From assembly GCA_021432635.1 (NCBI GenBank), contig MU270015.1:3054129-3118128 (forward strand): a stretch of 64,000 bases of DNA, in the 5' to 3' direction. Of this stretch, positions 44,495-56,370 are shown piece by piece. The notes beneath the pieces were generated by a model. The model was given only the letters and a program-made list of their open reading frames with translations, was not told the DNA's origin and searched no databases. Position 1 is the stretch's first letter. Each line of letters opens with the position of its first letter. The translations under genes were made by a program, and so were the position numbers. The DNA is from Thozetella sp. PMI_491 (taxonomy: Eukaryota; Ascomycota; Sordariomycetes; Chaetosphaeriales; Chaetosphaeriaceae).

Positions 44495-46509
44495 CTATAG
44501 AGAACTTTTCACCACGTCTGCCGCCTCGGTTCGTAGCCCATCTAAGCAAGCGTCAATAATTTCCGCAGCTGCTAGACACTCTTCGTCACGCATCCGACTG
44601 GTGAAAATTTGTATGGAACATGGCGCCCCTTCTATTGCTTCTGCGTTATCTGTTCACAGTTTGTCAGCGGACTTTTTCGACCTAACAGTCCAGCATCCGG
44701 GTAGAACCCACACGCTGCGACGCTCTGGCCAGGATTCTTGGTGAACTCCTGCGTACATACGCGTGCCTTCCCCAGAGGTATGACACATGCGGGGTACTAT
44801 TAGCTGTCGTCAGTCGCCGTCGAGAGTCTTATAATATCCAAGATGCGGAAGGCCTACGTCTAAAACGTTCAGAAAGGCCGTGTAAGGAGCCCAGCCGAAG
44901 TGGTCGTGCTCTACTGCAGTGGTCTGTGCCGACGGCGCAATCACTGCATCCAGCTCCTGTTCAATCCAGAGCTTCCTCCAGGCCTCAGCAATTTCTTCCC
45001 GCTTGGTCTGTAGTAGAAGAAATTTCTGTAATTCACCCATTGAAGCAAGCTTGGGCAGGAGCTTCCAGTCGATGTTTGCCCTTTCCTTGACAATGGCCCG
45101 TATCGATGGAACAAATGGCTCGCCGGTGGATGCTATGACCTCGCCCACGGCCTTGTCGAGCGAGAATATCCCCAGCGCCACTTCGGTTGCGGCCGCGACG
45201 TGGCACTCGGTGGCATCAAGCGTCACCACCTCGTGACCTTTGGACTGTAGCGTCTGCGCGGCTTTCATGACCGCCTCTGTCACGGGAGGATGGAGTGGGA
45301 AGAGGGGATCATCCACCAGAAGCCCCACACGAAGCTTTCTTCCATGGGCAATGGAGGTAGCTCTCCACGGAACGTCGATCGCTGTAGCATCGTGGCGAAA
45401 TGGCCTGGTGCCGATGACAGTCTTCATGAAAATACTGAGGGCTTCCATGTCATTTGCTATAGGGCCTGCAGAAGGCATGACGGTGTTAAGACCTAGGTTG
45501 ATGGCAATTTGTTGTCTCCCGAAAGGAACTCTTCCAGAAGACGGCTTGAATCCGTATGTCCCACAACATAGTGATGGGATTCGAATGGATCCTTGGCAAA
45601 ATATTAGCATAAAATATTCTCATTTTAGATTTGACGTACCTGCGAGATCGGTTGCGACACCGAGCGGCGACCCTCGAACGGCGAGCAATGCCCCTTCTCC
45701 ACCGCTAGAACCCCCGGCTGAGAGCATTGTATTCCGTGGATTCAAAACACGGCCGAAAACGTTGTTATCCGAATCAGTTGACTGTGCTTGTTAGCTTCTT
45801 TCGCAAGGTAAGGTAGATGTTTGGCTCCCACCATCTGTAGCTGCGACACGTTGGTTTTGACATAGAGCACCGCTCCGAGCCCAAGTAGGATTTCCACCAA
45901 AGCGGAATTCTCTTCTGAGGTAAAATCGAGATATGCAGCTGCCCCGACGATTGCCTGCGTTCCCTCGACTTGGTACGTGTCCTTGAGGCTAATGGGCAGG
46001 CCGTGAAGGGGTCCTGCTAGCTTTCCACTCTCTCGTAAACTATCTAGCTCTCGGGCCCTCTCTTGCGCTTGGTCAAAGAAAGTTTCCGTCAGACAGTTTG
46101 TCGTTTCGATTTGTTAGTGGTCATCAAAAACATGACCGTAGAGAAATTATGGCTTGGAGATGCATTTACTCACTAACTGTTGTGCAATAGTAGCTCGCTT
46201 GGAGAAAGCCAGTGTCACCTCGAGAGACGTGAGCTTCCCAGATGCTAGGTTCTCAAGCAAGGCAGACAGCGTGTAAGATTCCGTAATTTGGATCTCCCTC
46301 TCGGTCATGATACCAGAGTGACGGGGTATATCTAGCGACATTAGGTCGATCTTAAGTTTATGAAGGGTAGCAATGTTCGGCAACGTCTCTAGGAAAGATG
46401 GAGGGAGAAGCCATGCCTCTGGTAATGCTTGTCGACATCTTGCTCGTTTCTCGGCCGCCTTGACCTCCCACTGCGTGTTAGTGGTGCTGGAAAGGGTTTG
46501 CGGAGTCAT
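44495..46509 (-). CDS. Amidase-signature enzyme with a mutated 3' splice site
   Basis: Exons 46509-46170, 46097 (or 46067)-45832, 45781-45640, 45591-44858, 44796-44757 and 44649-44495 give about 558 residues. The Ser-cisSer-Lys triad is intact: GLPISLKDTY (Lys), AGGSSGGEGA (Ser) and VATDLAGSIRIPS (Ser). Family members hydrolyse amides such as acetamide or aromatic amides in the cytosol. The first intron has donor GTAAAT and a CACTAAC branch, but the position where family alignment puts the acceptor reads AA (46099-46098) instead of AG. Fully conserved continuity (QQLVNCLTE) would require AG there. The next AG (46069-46068) is in phase and would delete ten residues. The gene may therefore give a shortened or mis-spliced product. 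The ATG at 46509 is the first in-frame one. Confidence 0.8.
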
Positions 46510-47076
46510 GATCAGCTTAATATAGAAATGTATTTGGCCTGGAATGCTTGTAGATATGAGTCGAGAATGGATATCTTGGCCCAGGAAGTACCATGGCAAT
46601 TTCCTAGAGTTATATACTCGCCGTTAGCTTGCTTCAGGGAGGGTTATTGCTAGCTCTGTGCATATGCTCACGCCGGGTAAGATGGGGGTCTTGGCCTTAC
46701 TTGAATAAATATGCCGGCGGCTACTTACCGGCCGATGCGACAAAATTCGACGGTATCTTGGAGTCGATTGTGTCTATTGTTCACCGATTTGCAAGAGCCA
46801 TGCACAGCCATATCTCCTACTACCTAGCCGGCAAGATACAGGGGCCGGGCTTGGCATACGCGCTAGTGCCTGCCTAATACGTTATACGACGTAACGAAAT
46901 TAGGCAATCGGCCGGTGGCAACTGCCCGGTGGCAACTCACCGGCCAACAGCAAAGCTGTAACAGCAACACGATTCAGTCCGCAATCCAAGCTCTAGGATA
47001 GCCAAGGAAATGCAAAAAGATTCTAAGGTACGGCGTTAGAAAAGAACTAAAGGAGCTGTAGAAGCCCCACTTCCCC
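46510..47076. other. Intergenic, no gene seen
   Basis: This 567-nt stretch carries the promoter of the amidase gene and the 3' flank of the beta-lactamase-like gene. A short GGTGGCAACT repeat lies near 46914-46937. Confidence 0.45.
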
Positions 47077-48932
47077 CTAGCTGACCCGGGTTAGAGTGTG
47101 CCCTAAGGCAGGGATCTCTACTCCGGTAGCCTTCCCGTCCGCGCCAACATGAAATATGACCAAGTCGACTGATAGAGTACCATACTGAACCGTGTCGATA
47201 CTGCCCCACGACGCGCATAATTGAGGGCTTGGCAAGCCAGTCCGCCCGAATACAATCCTGAAAGCGACCTTCCCTTTGTCGCTGAGATCCATAGGATAAG
47301 CCCAGCCTCTCACGTCCGTAGATCCTAGGAGCAAGCCGCCGAGCAGGGCCAGCAGGTCGGTTCCATTGGAGACAATCGCCGTCAACGCCAAGCCAGGCTG
47401 GTTGCTTTCGACGGCGAACACGGCATAGGTCGGCGGGCCCGTGGCGTTCTTGCCCGAGGCGAGGGTGTAATTTCCCGCGAGTTTTATATTGGCCTGCTCC
47501 CGCATGGCTTCCTCCGCTGCCGTGAGCCAAGTCCCGAGGGCTAACGACTCGAGCACGCCAAAAGAGCCAGCAACGCCAACACTACGGCCGGCGGAAAAAA
47601 TAGAGACCCCCATACGATGGTCGGGCGAAAGGGCAAGAAGCGAGCTGTAGGAGCCAAGGCCGCCGTTCTTAGTATATAGATCCACAAGCCGTGTGGTATT
47701 AGACCCGACAGAGACAGGTGTGGCTGTCCTGAGAATCTCCCAGGGACGTCCAACGGAGAAGAGCGCACTGGAAGTGTGGGTGAGCGGTTTCATCCACTTT
47801 TGCGTTAATGCCTTCGAGAGTAGACGGTGGCCTAGTATAGATTTGCCCAATTTTGATAAATCTCCCAAGGACATTATGTAGCCTCCGGCTCTGTCAATTC
47901 GAATTAGTCGGCGAAGAGAAACGAAGTGCCGTCTAGGAGGGACTCGGTACTCACGGGTTTTCGTCGCCAATATCGTACGTCCAGCCATCAACAACAGCAG
48001 CGTTTGAGTCGTTTTTGACTGTAGATAAGAATGTGCGCGACAAAGCCAGAGGCTTGATAAGAGCCTCAGTAACGGTGTCCTGAAAGCTTTTCCTAGTGAT
48101 CTTTTCGATTGCATATGACAGAATCTGAAACGCCATATTTGAGTAGCTTGGTGTATGGAACGCCGATGCAACAGGAGGGCGAGATAGAATGAGGTGCATT
48201 GCCTCTATAGGTTCTACGTTAGCTGGCAACCTGAGTGTTGCCGGGTACCATCCTTGATAGATCTTGTGTACTTGCCTGCTCTAGTGCACGCCCTCGAAAC
48301 GCCAGTATTGCATGTCGGCGTATCGGACGAGTTCAGCGGCGGCAAACCAGGGACGTCCGTAAGTATCGCGCCTAGAGCATCTGCAGCAAGTTAGTGAGGA
48401 ACATATACTAGAGCTCTCATGTCGACCAGGAATCGCTCCACATACAATCGCGTCCAATGCCGCTTAGTTGGCTCGCAAGCGCTCCCAGAGTTACCTCTCG
48501 CCAGTCAACATCATACACCGAGCTCGAGCTATTGATAGCCGCGAGCTCTGGCACATACTTCACAACCGGATCGTCCCAATACCGATCTCCCAGCTTGGCT
48601 AGGATCGAGTACACCGAGACGAGCTTCGAGATGCTTCCGATCCGATACAAGGTGTTAGAGTCGATGTGCCGCCCAATACCATAGTGATATTCGTAAATTG
48701 GCTTTTCCGCATCGGGAGAAAAAACTTGGATGGAAAAAATAGAGATGTTTTTGTTGAGTAGACCGCTCACCAATGCCTGCGTGATGGTAGCATTAAAGGC
48801 AGCCTCTGCGCTCTGGAGTACAGTAGAGGAGAGCGGGTTTGTCAAGCTTGGATAGGCCGGGCCCAGCAGAGGGCAGTTCTGCGCGGAGCAGAACCCTGCC
48901 AAAGCCACGAGACTCAGGGGAATCCAGCGCAT
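47077..48932 (-). CDS. Secreted serine beta-lactamase-like (class C / PBP fold) protein
   Basis: Exons 48932-48446, 48380-48276, 48204-47955 and 47890-47077 give 551 residues. The signal peptide is MRWIPLSLVALAGFCSAQ. The active-site tetrad SxxK is SISK at residues 100-103 (LYRIGSISKLVSVY). The second motif YxN is in TPSYSNMAFQ. ILSYAIEKITRKSF, GGYIMSLGDLSKLG and NGGLGSYSSLLALSPDHRMG follow. In fungi this family covers esterases, peptidases and lactam hydrolases, so it need not act on antibiotics. The second intron has a GC donor (GCAAGT) at 48275-48274. Its acceptor may be 48214 or 48205; both keep the frame. An exon starting at 48213 would add three residues. Confidence 0.87.
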
Positions 48933-50016
48933 CGTTATGGTTGAGCATCACTGTTCCGGTTGGGATAGCCATTAGGAAGGAGGACGAAGCCGTATTTTCA
49001 AGCTGTACCGACCGCACAGACCCGTAAATACTGCACCCAGCACATCGGAACGCACGGGTCGCATCCCAGACAAACGGGCTCGGCAGCTCACCCTCATAGA
49101 GCCGATTTGAGCTAGCTGAGCACCGGGCAATCGACGCCATTCGCTCTCCTGTACCTACCCCGCAACAAGGTTGAACGACGCGCACCCGGGCTGAGTGATT
49201 TTCTACCTGCGTGTAACGGTTTTTTTCAGCTGATCGCGTCTTTCCCTTCCTGTCACCGACTTTTCCCGGTCTTTTCCTTGTAGCTGGGCGGAAATGTAGC
49301 AGGCGATATACATATGCTTAAGCCCTTGCCTTAGGATGGTTCGGGATGGTCTTGGCTGCTTCTCGGGCTGGTTACTCTTTATATCGATTTCTCCAGACTG
49401 AAGGGTTCGCTAACAAATAACTATGGCTCATGTGGAGATGCATGCCACCGAGGTGGAGCGGTCCTTGGCAAACTGCACCTCAGGCGGGTGCCGTAATGTA
49501 GGACGTCAGACAAACGCTGCGAGAACAATTCCACCCCGAATATTGCCTTGCAGCCACGCAGATGTTTCATTTTCATTGGGAGCCTCTTCATACTAAGCCT
49601 AATCTTTTCGCCGGACCAAGGCAAGGCACACTCCTTTTTCGCACAAATGCGACCAAGTGGCGTTGGCACATCAGCCCTTGTGTGACTATGTGGCCAGTGA
49701 CCCGGCTTCTCATTAGCTTGGCTTCCTGGCCATTATGGTACGGCCGTTATGGTACCGTACGCCTCCCAGCGCCATAGCCCTTTCGTATTGATCGGGAATC
49801 TGCGGTCGACCTCCAAGTTCACGGACAGCATATATGCTTTCGCCCACAGGTGACCAAGCCATTTCATGAGAAATTCCCCGACGCGAGCCCAAGCGTCCAG
49901 CACAGTAGCCAAATACTTTGTAGTTGCCGGCCAAAACCCAATATTGCATATAAAGTGCATTGAGTTCATCATTGAGTAACAGGTATTTAGTGCCACATTT
50001 GCCATCTTGCCAACAC
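48933..50016. other. Intergenic, no gene seen
   Basis: About 1.1 kb with no convincing gene. It holds the promoter of the beta-lactamase-like gene and the 3' flank of the aldolase gene. Confidence 0.5.
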
Positions 50017-51031
50017 CTATGCCCTGCCTGCTGAATCCAAAAAGTCGACCATGACTCTCTGTATGGATTGTGTGTATACTTCTGTCGCCTTCATCTTCAA
50101 CACGGTCAACTCCAATATCCCGGCGTTTTCAGCAACGAACTTGGTATAGTCGTCGCGGACAGTTCGATTTAGGTTGATCTTGACGACACCGGCCTTGCGG
50201 GCCTGCTTGAATAAGTCATCGGAAACGTCGGAGGTTCCATGTAAGACAAGTGGGATATTTGGCACCGCCTCGTGCACCCTGGTCAAACTACAGTGCAGTG
50301 CGTGAGCCATCAATTCTTTGAGAAGCACCGGGTGTGGTTTATGGGCTCCTACTTACAGCGAGAGATTCCAGGCAGCCTCTGGCCCACCGGGGGGGTAGCA
50401 GCCGTGAATGTTTCCGAAAGCCGGTGCAAGGAACTGGACGCCTGTCTTGTCGATAAACTCTTTCGCTCCCGCTGGCTGCGTCATGATGGATTCTAGATCG
50501 ACGGTGGGAAGGCCGTCCTCCCCACCCTCGATCCGGCCCATCTCGGCCTCGATGGAGATGCCCTTCGCGTTGGCGATCTTGACGATAGACGCACTTTGGC
50601 GAATGTTCTCTTCCGGGTCCTGCACGGACGCGTCGATCATGATGGAGTCAAACGGCAGCTCTAGCGCGACCTCGACATCGGCCGGTTCGATGCAGTGGTC
50701 AAGATGCACCGCAATGGGAACACTCGCCCCATGTGCCATCTCAACCACATACCTGACAAAGGCCGCGCCTTGGAACTTGAGTGTCCAGGGAAATAGTTGG
50801 ATGATGGCCGGGGACCGACTGGCCTCGGCTGCCCGGACGACGGCGATCACTCCGTCATCGTTGTAGCTATTTCTCGGTCGTCAGCTAGTTCCTCTTGTAC
50901 AGCAGGCTGAAAGCTGCAAGCCTAGGCACGCACCAGTTATAGGCCCCGACAGCATACCCGCCCTTGGCAGCAGCGTCTAGGATTTGGAATGTCCGATTAT
51001 TATGAGGAAAAGAAGTCATCATATCAGTCAT
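50017..51031 (-). CDS. Class II ketose-bisphosphate aldolase-like enzyme
   Basis: Exons 51031-50934, 50866-50357 and 50287-50017 (introns 67 and 69 nt) give 292 residues. The class II fold is clear: AAAKGGYAVGAYNCYNDDGV, VPIAVHLDHC (zinc His pair), FDSIMIDASV, AEMGRIEGGEDG (catalytic loop with Glu), FGNIHGCYPPG (zinc His), PLVLHGTSDVSDD (zinc His) and KAGVVKINLNRT. It is zinc-dependent and cleaves or forms a ketose phosphate. In length and motifs it resembles the fungal tagatose/fructose-bisphosphate-like group rather than the 360-residue glycolytic enzyme. It is probably accessory sugar catabolism, divergent from an RraA-like gene. Confidence 0.92.
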
Positions 51032-51512
51032 AGCGAGAAATTGGTGTAGCCGGCAGGCAGGTGGGCAAGCAGACAAGGGGATCGGTCAACTGCATGTACT
51101 TAGATAGGTACCCGCCTATATCCCTGACTTGAAGGGTACCTAGCTACCTATTCTCGCAAATGAGGTAGGTCTGCTGGTTCCGGAGCGGTTCGGGCTTGCG
51201 GGGTCATGTGCATGGACCGGCCAAAAGCCTAGAGCTCAAAAGGATAGCCAATGGTAAGAAAGCCGGTCACTCGCATTGTCTCTGTTGTAGCCCCACATTT
51301 GATTATCTTGACTCGTAAGTCGTCTCGCTAACATCCACATGAGAACAAAGGTGTCGGCTTATGGCCGAGAAGCGTCCTCCGCACCAGTCCATACAACTGT
51401 CGACGCTGACTGCCTCGCAGACTGCCAAGATCAGGGACGCGACAATCCTACATATCAACAAAGGCAGGAAACAGGCTCACATACGGGTCGTAATCCTACA
51501 GGGGCAACAATA
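51032..51512. promoter_or_regulatory. Shared promoter of aldolase and RraA-like gene
   Basis: A 481-nt divergent promoter with repeated GGTACC/TAGGTA-like elements (near 51108, 51138 and 51164). No open frame is convincing. Confidence 0.5.
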
Positions 51513-52413
51513 ATGGCATCTCGAACCGAGAATATTGTTCAGCAGCTCCAGCAATGGTCAAGCTGCGACGTACGTCTCTCCTCCCACCAATTACTATATG
51601 CTCCGCCACAGGCCGCAGTTTCTAATACATGCGAGCTGGTAGGTGGCCGACGGCCTGTCTAAGCTCGGCCACGCTCATGGGGGATTTCTCGAAGGCCTTG
51701 TCATGTACTCCCCACAGTTACAGAGCGGCAGCACCAAAGTAATTGGTCCTGTCATGACCGTCAAGTTTGCGCCAAAGTCCGACACCAGCGCACCCAAGCT
51801 CAAGGGCAATTATGTGAGTCGCAAGGAGTGATATCTCGGGTTAACCCCGGACGGAGACCATCGTCTTAGAGACGCCGTACTGACCTTTATTCCTTCCGCC
51901 AGGTTGATCAGATTCCCAAAGGTGCCGTAGTCTTCATATCGCAGCCAGCCCCGCACATAAACGCCTGCTACGGTGGCCTGATGTCCTTACGAGCACAACA
52001 TTTGGGGGCCAGTGGGGTAATAATTGATGGACGGCTGCGTGATCTGCAGGAGCATCGCGATCTCCAGTTCCCGGTATTTCTGCGCAGACGAGTACCTACT
52101 CCCTATCACCTCGATCCTAACGAATGCGTAGTTGTTTGCACGGGGCGTGGGAACGACCGCCGGCGGCGCCGTCTGCTTCCCATCCGAACTCAACGTTCCT
52201 GTTAATCTGCAGTCATCAATTCAGGAGGCCATTATCAACCCTGGCGACTTCATCATCGCTGATCAGGATGGCGTCGTCGTTCTGCCTAATGACCTAGCTG
52301 AGGAGGTGCTGAAAGTCATCCCTGCTATCGCCAGGGCCGACGAGAAGTGCGCTGAGGCTATCAAAGGAGGCATGTCGGTACAGGAAGCATTCGCTACATA
52401 TCGAGGTAAATAG
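51513..52413 (+). CDS. RraA-like / 4-hydroxy-4-methyl-2-oxoglutarate aldolase family protein
   Basis: Exons 51513-51569, 51643-51813, 51903-52073 and 52132-52413 are all in phase 0 and give 226 residues. The family start SSCDVADGLSKLG is rebuilt across the first intron. FISQPAPHINACYGGLMSLRA, the metal/substrate motif GASGVIIDGRLRDLQEH (Arg...Asp), FPLFARGVGTTAG (across the third intron) and VNPGDFIIADQDGVVVLP-like sequence follow. Fungal and bacterial relatives are divalent-metal aldolases or oxaloacetate decarboxylases that split hydroxylated dicarboxylic acids to pyruvate. Pairing with a class II aldolase suggests a carbon-catabolic route; the substrate is unknown. Confidence 0.92.
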
Positions 52414-52703
52414 TGGAGGTACTATAATACTGCTTTCCAAACAGTGAATAAAGTGGCCCCTTCGCCTCATTGCCGCAATGTCTTATGCACTTGGCTATCT
52501 CGTGGGATGGCTGAGTCATGCAACCTTCTCCGTAGCTCCATACATTTCCGAGGAATCCATAGCACCGGGTCATGCAACCTGAATAGCTTATCCATTGCCA
52601 GTGACACTAAATAGGATAGCTTGCTCTCGCCGGATGCAATGGTTATATCCCCGTGCTGACAGGTTTCTGTTTATCCTCAGAGATTTATAAACATGAGCTA
52701 CTT

Positions 52704-54343
52704 CTACATGCTAAGGCCACTCTTATCTAACCATCGTGCTACTAGCCCTGGGCCTTTGAGTGTCTTCCGTTGTTCCACCCCCCAAGTGTTCCAGGTACTC
52801 TCGGTAGTGACTGTCTCGCTTGTCTTCTCTGTTGCTGCTATCGACATTCTTGGAACTCTCGAGGCCATTCGAGGCTGGATAGGTGCCCGCTCTAGTAGTC
52901 CTCCAAGATTTCCCTGGACGGGATTCGTTATATCGGAACCAACATAGTTTTTCCAGCCCGTCTTCGGTTTCGAATTGCTCTCTGATGACTTGATAAACCA
53001 AGACAGACCCCGCGAACTCCGCGCATAAAGTGAAAGGAGTTCTCCATCTTGGGTTGGCGCGGAATTTGTCTCCGTTTGAGCCGAGATAGAGGGTGGCCGC
53101 CTCAGGAAAGAGTATGGGCGGCGCTGGGGGCGGTTGGTACTATCATTGAGCTGTGGTGGAATCGTGTTGCGGCCTGAGCTATCGTAGCCATAGATAGCGG
53201 GACTAAAATATTTTACGATTAGTATTATGATCAAATGGCGTCCTTTGAGCAAGATCTATACAGCTAGACGACGGCCGAAGGGAAATGAGGAGAGTGTACT
53301 CACTTCTTCTGGTCGATATAGTCATCCACCCCAGTGATATACGCAGACGGTGCCATGGAAATATGTGTACCGTACCTAACGTATGCCCCATCCTCCGCTG
53401 CATAGGAAGCTTTCATCATTTCATCGATAATAGCCGATTCAGTTCTGTCAGACGGCCCTCTCATTCTCTGGTTATCGTGCGCAACGTTATCGTACGTTAA
53501 ATCTCTACTGCGCCGGCGCCACTTCCAAACACAGAATAGTGCGCTGCACAGAACCGCAATAGCGGCTGCTGACAGTTAGCTCGTCATTGAGCTCGTCATT
53601 GAGAGCAAGATAACATAATAGACTTACCGATGGAGCCCATAGCTATACCAACCTGGGTGCTAGAGCTCATACTAGAGGATAGTGAAGCCTGCTGACGGCT
53701 ACCACCTCCTGACTGGCCAAAATCATTTCCATTCTTTGAGCTGGGGGCTGTTGTGGTCACTTGGACAGGCTGAACAGTTGACGATAGCTGTGGAACAGTC
53801 TTGATGGCTGTTATATCCAACTTCGATGAAGGAGAAGATGATGTAATAGTCGCCCGGACTTGACTTATTGATAGCGTTGTTGATGGTCCTGTTACCGCCA
53901 GTGGAGTTGTTGAAGTTGACGTCGAGATAAAAAATGCCGAGGCCTTTGACTTGCTCGATGGGATTTTGGTGGTCGAGGAGCGAAAGGTAGTAGAAGTTGG
54001 TGATTCGTCATCTGAATCATCATCTGATGAATCAGAATCATCGTCCTTGGCATCATCATTTCGGACGAAGATGCGCAAGTTTTCACGTACACCTCGCCCC
54101 CATCTCTTTCCCGTGGCCCTAGAACATAGTCCACCTTTCAGTTTTACAGGATCTCAAAGATCGCACTCAGCAGAGACTAACCTCATCCCGACAAGAGTGG
54201 GATTTCGTGACTCCCGACGGCCAGCACCAGAGATCTTCGAGTTGTGATGTCGCTAATACACAAAATGTAAACAATGAACGGCCAGCCCGGCTGTTTGAGA
54301 AGAAAAGAGTGAGGATGCAAGAAATTAGGACCAGCCTGCTCAT
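52704..54343 (-). CDS. Single-pass membrane glycoprotein, Ser/Thr-rich ectodomain
   Basis: Proposed exons 54343-54182, 54105-53628, 53565-53304 and 53202-52704 give 466 residues. A signal peptide (MSRLVLISCILTLFFSNSRAG) is followed by a short Cys/Trp-containing segment, an Asp/Ser run (DDDSDSSDDDSDDESP), a Ser/Thr-rich stretch of about 110 residues, one membrane helix (VGIAMGSIAAIAVLCSALFCVW) and a WKWRRRRS stop-transfer. A cytosolic tail of about 250 residues with no known domain completes it. This layout recalls fungal wall-stress sensors and other mucin-like receptors, but no WSC domain is seen. The last three exons are well supported. The first join (acceptor GGAAAG at 54106) is less sure, so the N-terminus is tentative. 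Confidence 0.68.
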
Positions 54344-55846
54344 AGTAGTTCTTGGCTTTCGCAGAGTAGCTTTGTGATATGTAAATTATAGCTCCTGATC
54401 ACGAGCGCGACAAATGATGCTCTCCTTTTCCAGCCTCCACACTTATCTCCGGTTGCTTCGAAGCAAGTTTGGGCTCCTCCGATCTGACAGTTTCGGGTAA
54501 CATGACGTTTCAACGTTGGAAACATCCACAGCGAAGAAGTAATGGCCAATTGCGTCTAAGGAAAGGTTGGCTAAGACAAAACGTGGCCAGCGATGCCGAG
54601 CTTTCAAAAAGACTCTACCGGACCACCCTTGACTGACACATCACGGCACTCACTCATAAACAGCCCTGACGGGACTTCGCCCTAACAATGACTGGTTTCA
54701 TCCCATCTCGCAACCTATTTAGCGCTCTATTGCGGACAAATTTGGTCGTCTCTAACCGCGTTGACATCCCGGGCACAAGCCGAGTGGATCATCGGCCCGA
54801 AGTTGTTACTTCGGGGCAAACCCGGGCGTCAAACCCCCACCCAGCTCCTCTAAGAAGGGGTACTCGCTTCCAAAGGAGAGAAGAAATGCGCTTTGATCTG
54901 AAAATATCAGGTCATATATGAGACATAGTGGAGCTATTGTGGGCTTTGGTACTCGTAGACTAAACACCGCCGGGAAACCAGAGCCGTGCTCAGCCGCGAT
55001 CTAGCGGCAAGATAACTTCGTAACTGATATTAAAAGGATGGAAGATTGATATAATACGAATAAGGCTAGGAGAATTATTTGCTGCCTGGAGATAAATTGA
55101 GATCTTAGTTGCAGTGGAGATGCTAGACCTGCTCCAGCTTCGCACAGCTGAATGGCCCCATACTATGTATTGCCTCGACCAACTCGCCCTTAATAAGATT
55201 GCCGAAGACATTTCATGCAAGGTTATTTGTCTAAAATGATGAGTTAGTATATGGTATTCGCTCTTCTCCGTGCCTAAATCGTAATCGCTCATATGAGGTC
55301 GCGAAAATGCCTATTTGTACTAAGGTATCCGTCAATCCTTGAGGTGACTTTCCCACGAGTGAGTATCTGGATGAATTCAATAGAGTGCTTAACTTAGAAT
55401 ATCTGCCAATACATGTTAATGATGATTAACCAAAAAAAGTCATCTTGCAGTTGTAAAGTTAATTATTGCTCAAATCGACAGAGCCCCTGTCGAGATAACT
55501 GCTTGCAGACGACCTGTCACTTTGCCACTAAGTGCAGAGAACAACAGCTAGAGGCATGCAATTTCAGTCCATGGACAGAAATTAAAGTGATACCGACTGT
55601 ATGAGCATAAACTGTCTTCTCTTCTTTCTACAACGCCTATCTGTTCTGCTCGAGATGAAGGTTTTCCTTCCCATACGACAGTAGAACGCATCGCGCAACA
55701 CTTGCCGAAGATATCGTCTTTCTAGTGCAGCCAGACAATCGCTAAGCGTATAGTGATACAGTGACGATAAGATAAGAAGAGATCAAGGCGCTTAAGTCTT
55801 CCTGTTCCGGGCGAGAAGGAGCGGCCGCTCGTTGCTGTCGAGCCAC
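54344..55846. other. Intergenic, no gene recognised
   Basis: About 1.5 kb without convincing coding frames, moderately AT-rich in its second half. It holds the promoter of the membrane glycoprotein gene. Confidence 0.5.
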
Positions 55847-56370
55847 TTAATTCGGAGGCGTTGCTATTCCACCTACCTTCCCTGTAATTAAGCTGCCAAA
55901 ATCACACATGTATTCATCTTCTGGAGAAACTTCAAAGTCGAATCGGCAAAGGTCCTCCTTGAAAGGAAACATGTACGTTGAGGTCACCCTATAAACGGTC
56001 AGTGCCGAGGAATTGATCGGACGGGGGAGGAGGAGCCTGCAGGCTCGTCACATACCAGTGATGTTCTGGGCTTGCCTGATATTCGTCCAAGGCTGCCCGA
56101 TTCTCGTGATAGCTCACCAGCGCGAACTCAAACCCTTTACTCCTCTCGATCGGATCCGTAACCGATGGGCCTCCGACGACCAGCCGGTTATCTTTCACGC
56201 AAGATAGGTTCTTGAGCTTCTTAAGTTCACGCACGAACGTGTCCTTGTGTTCCTGGGTTACGTCTGACTTGAAACGAAAAAGTACTGAGAAGTGCCAAAG
56301 GTTAGCGAAACCCGCGACACGGCAGTACAAGCTCCAGAGGAAAAACCTTACCGATGTGAATGAGCGTCAT
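55847..56370 (-). CDS. Stress-responsive A/B-barrel (Dabb) domain protein
   Basis: Exons 56370-56352, 56284-56056 and 55988-55847 give 129 residues. Exon 1 encodes only MTLIHI; splicing gives MTLIHIVLFRFKSDVTQEHK, the canonical Dabb start. LVVGGPSVTDPIERSKGFEFALVSYHENRAALDEYQASPEHH and, after the second intron, VTSTYMFPFKEDLCRFDFEV complete the dimeric ferredoxin-like barrel. Dabb proteins are small, often stress- or polyketide-linked proteins; enzymatic function is unproven here. It is the last intact gene before the retrotransposon, about 470 nt away. Confidence 0.9.

Noticed and set aside
47077-48932. Antibiotic-resistance beta-lactamase
   Set aside because: SxxK and YxN are present, but fungal members of this fold are mostly esterase- or peptidase-like; resistance cannot be inferred.
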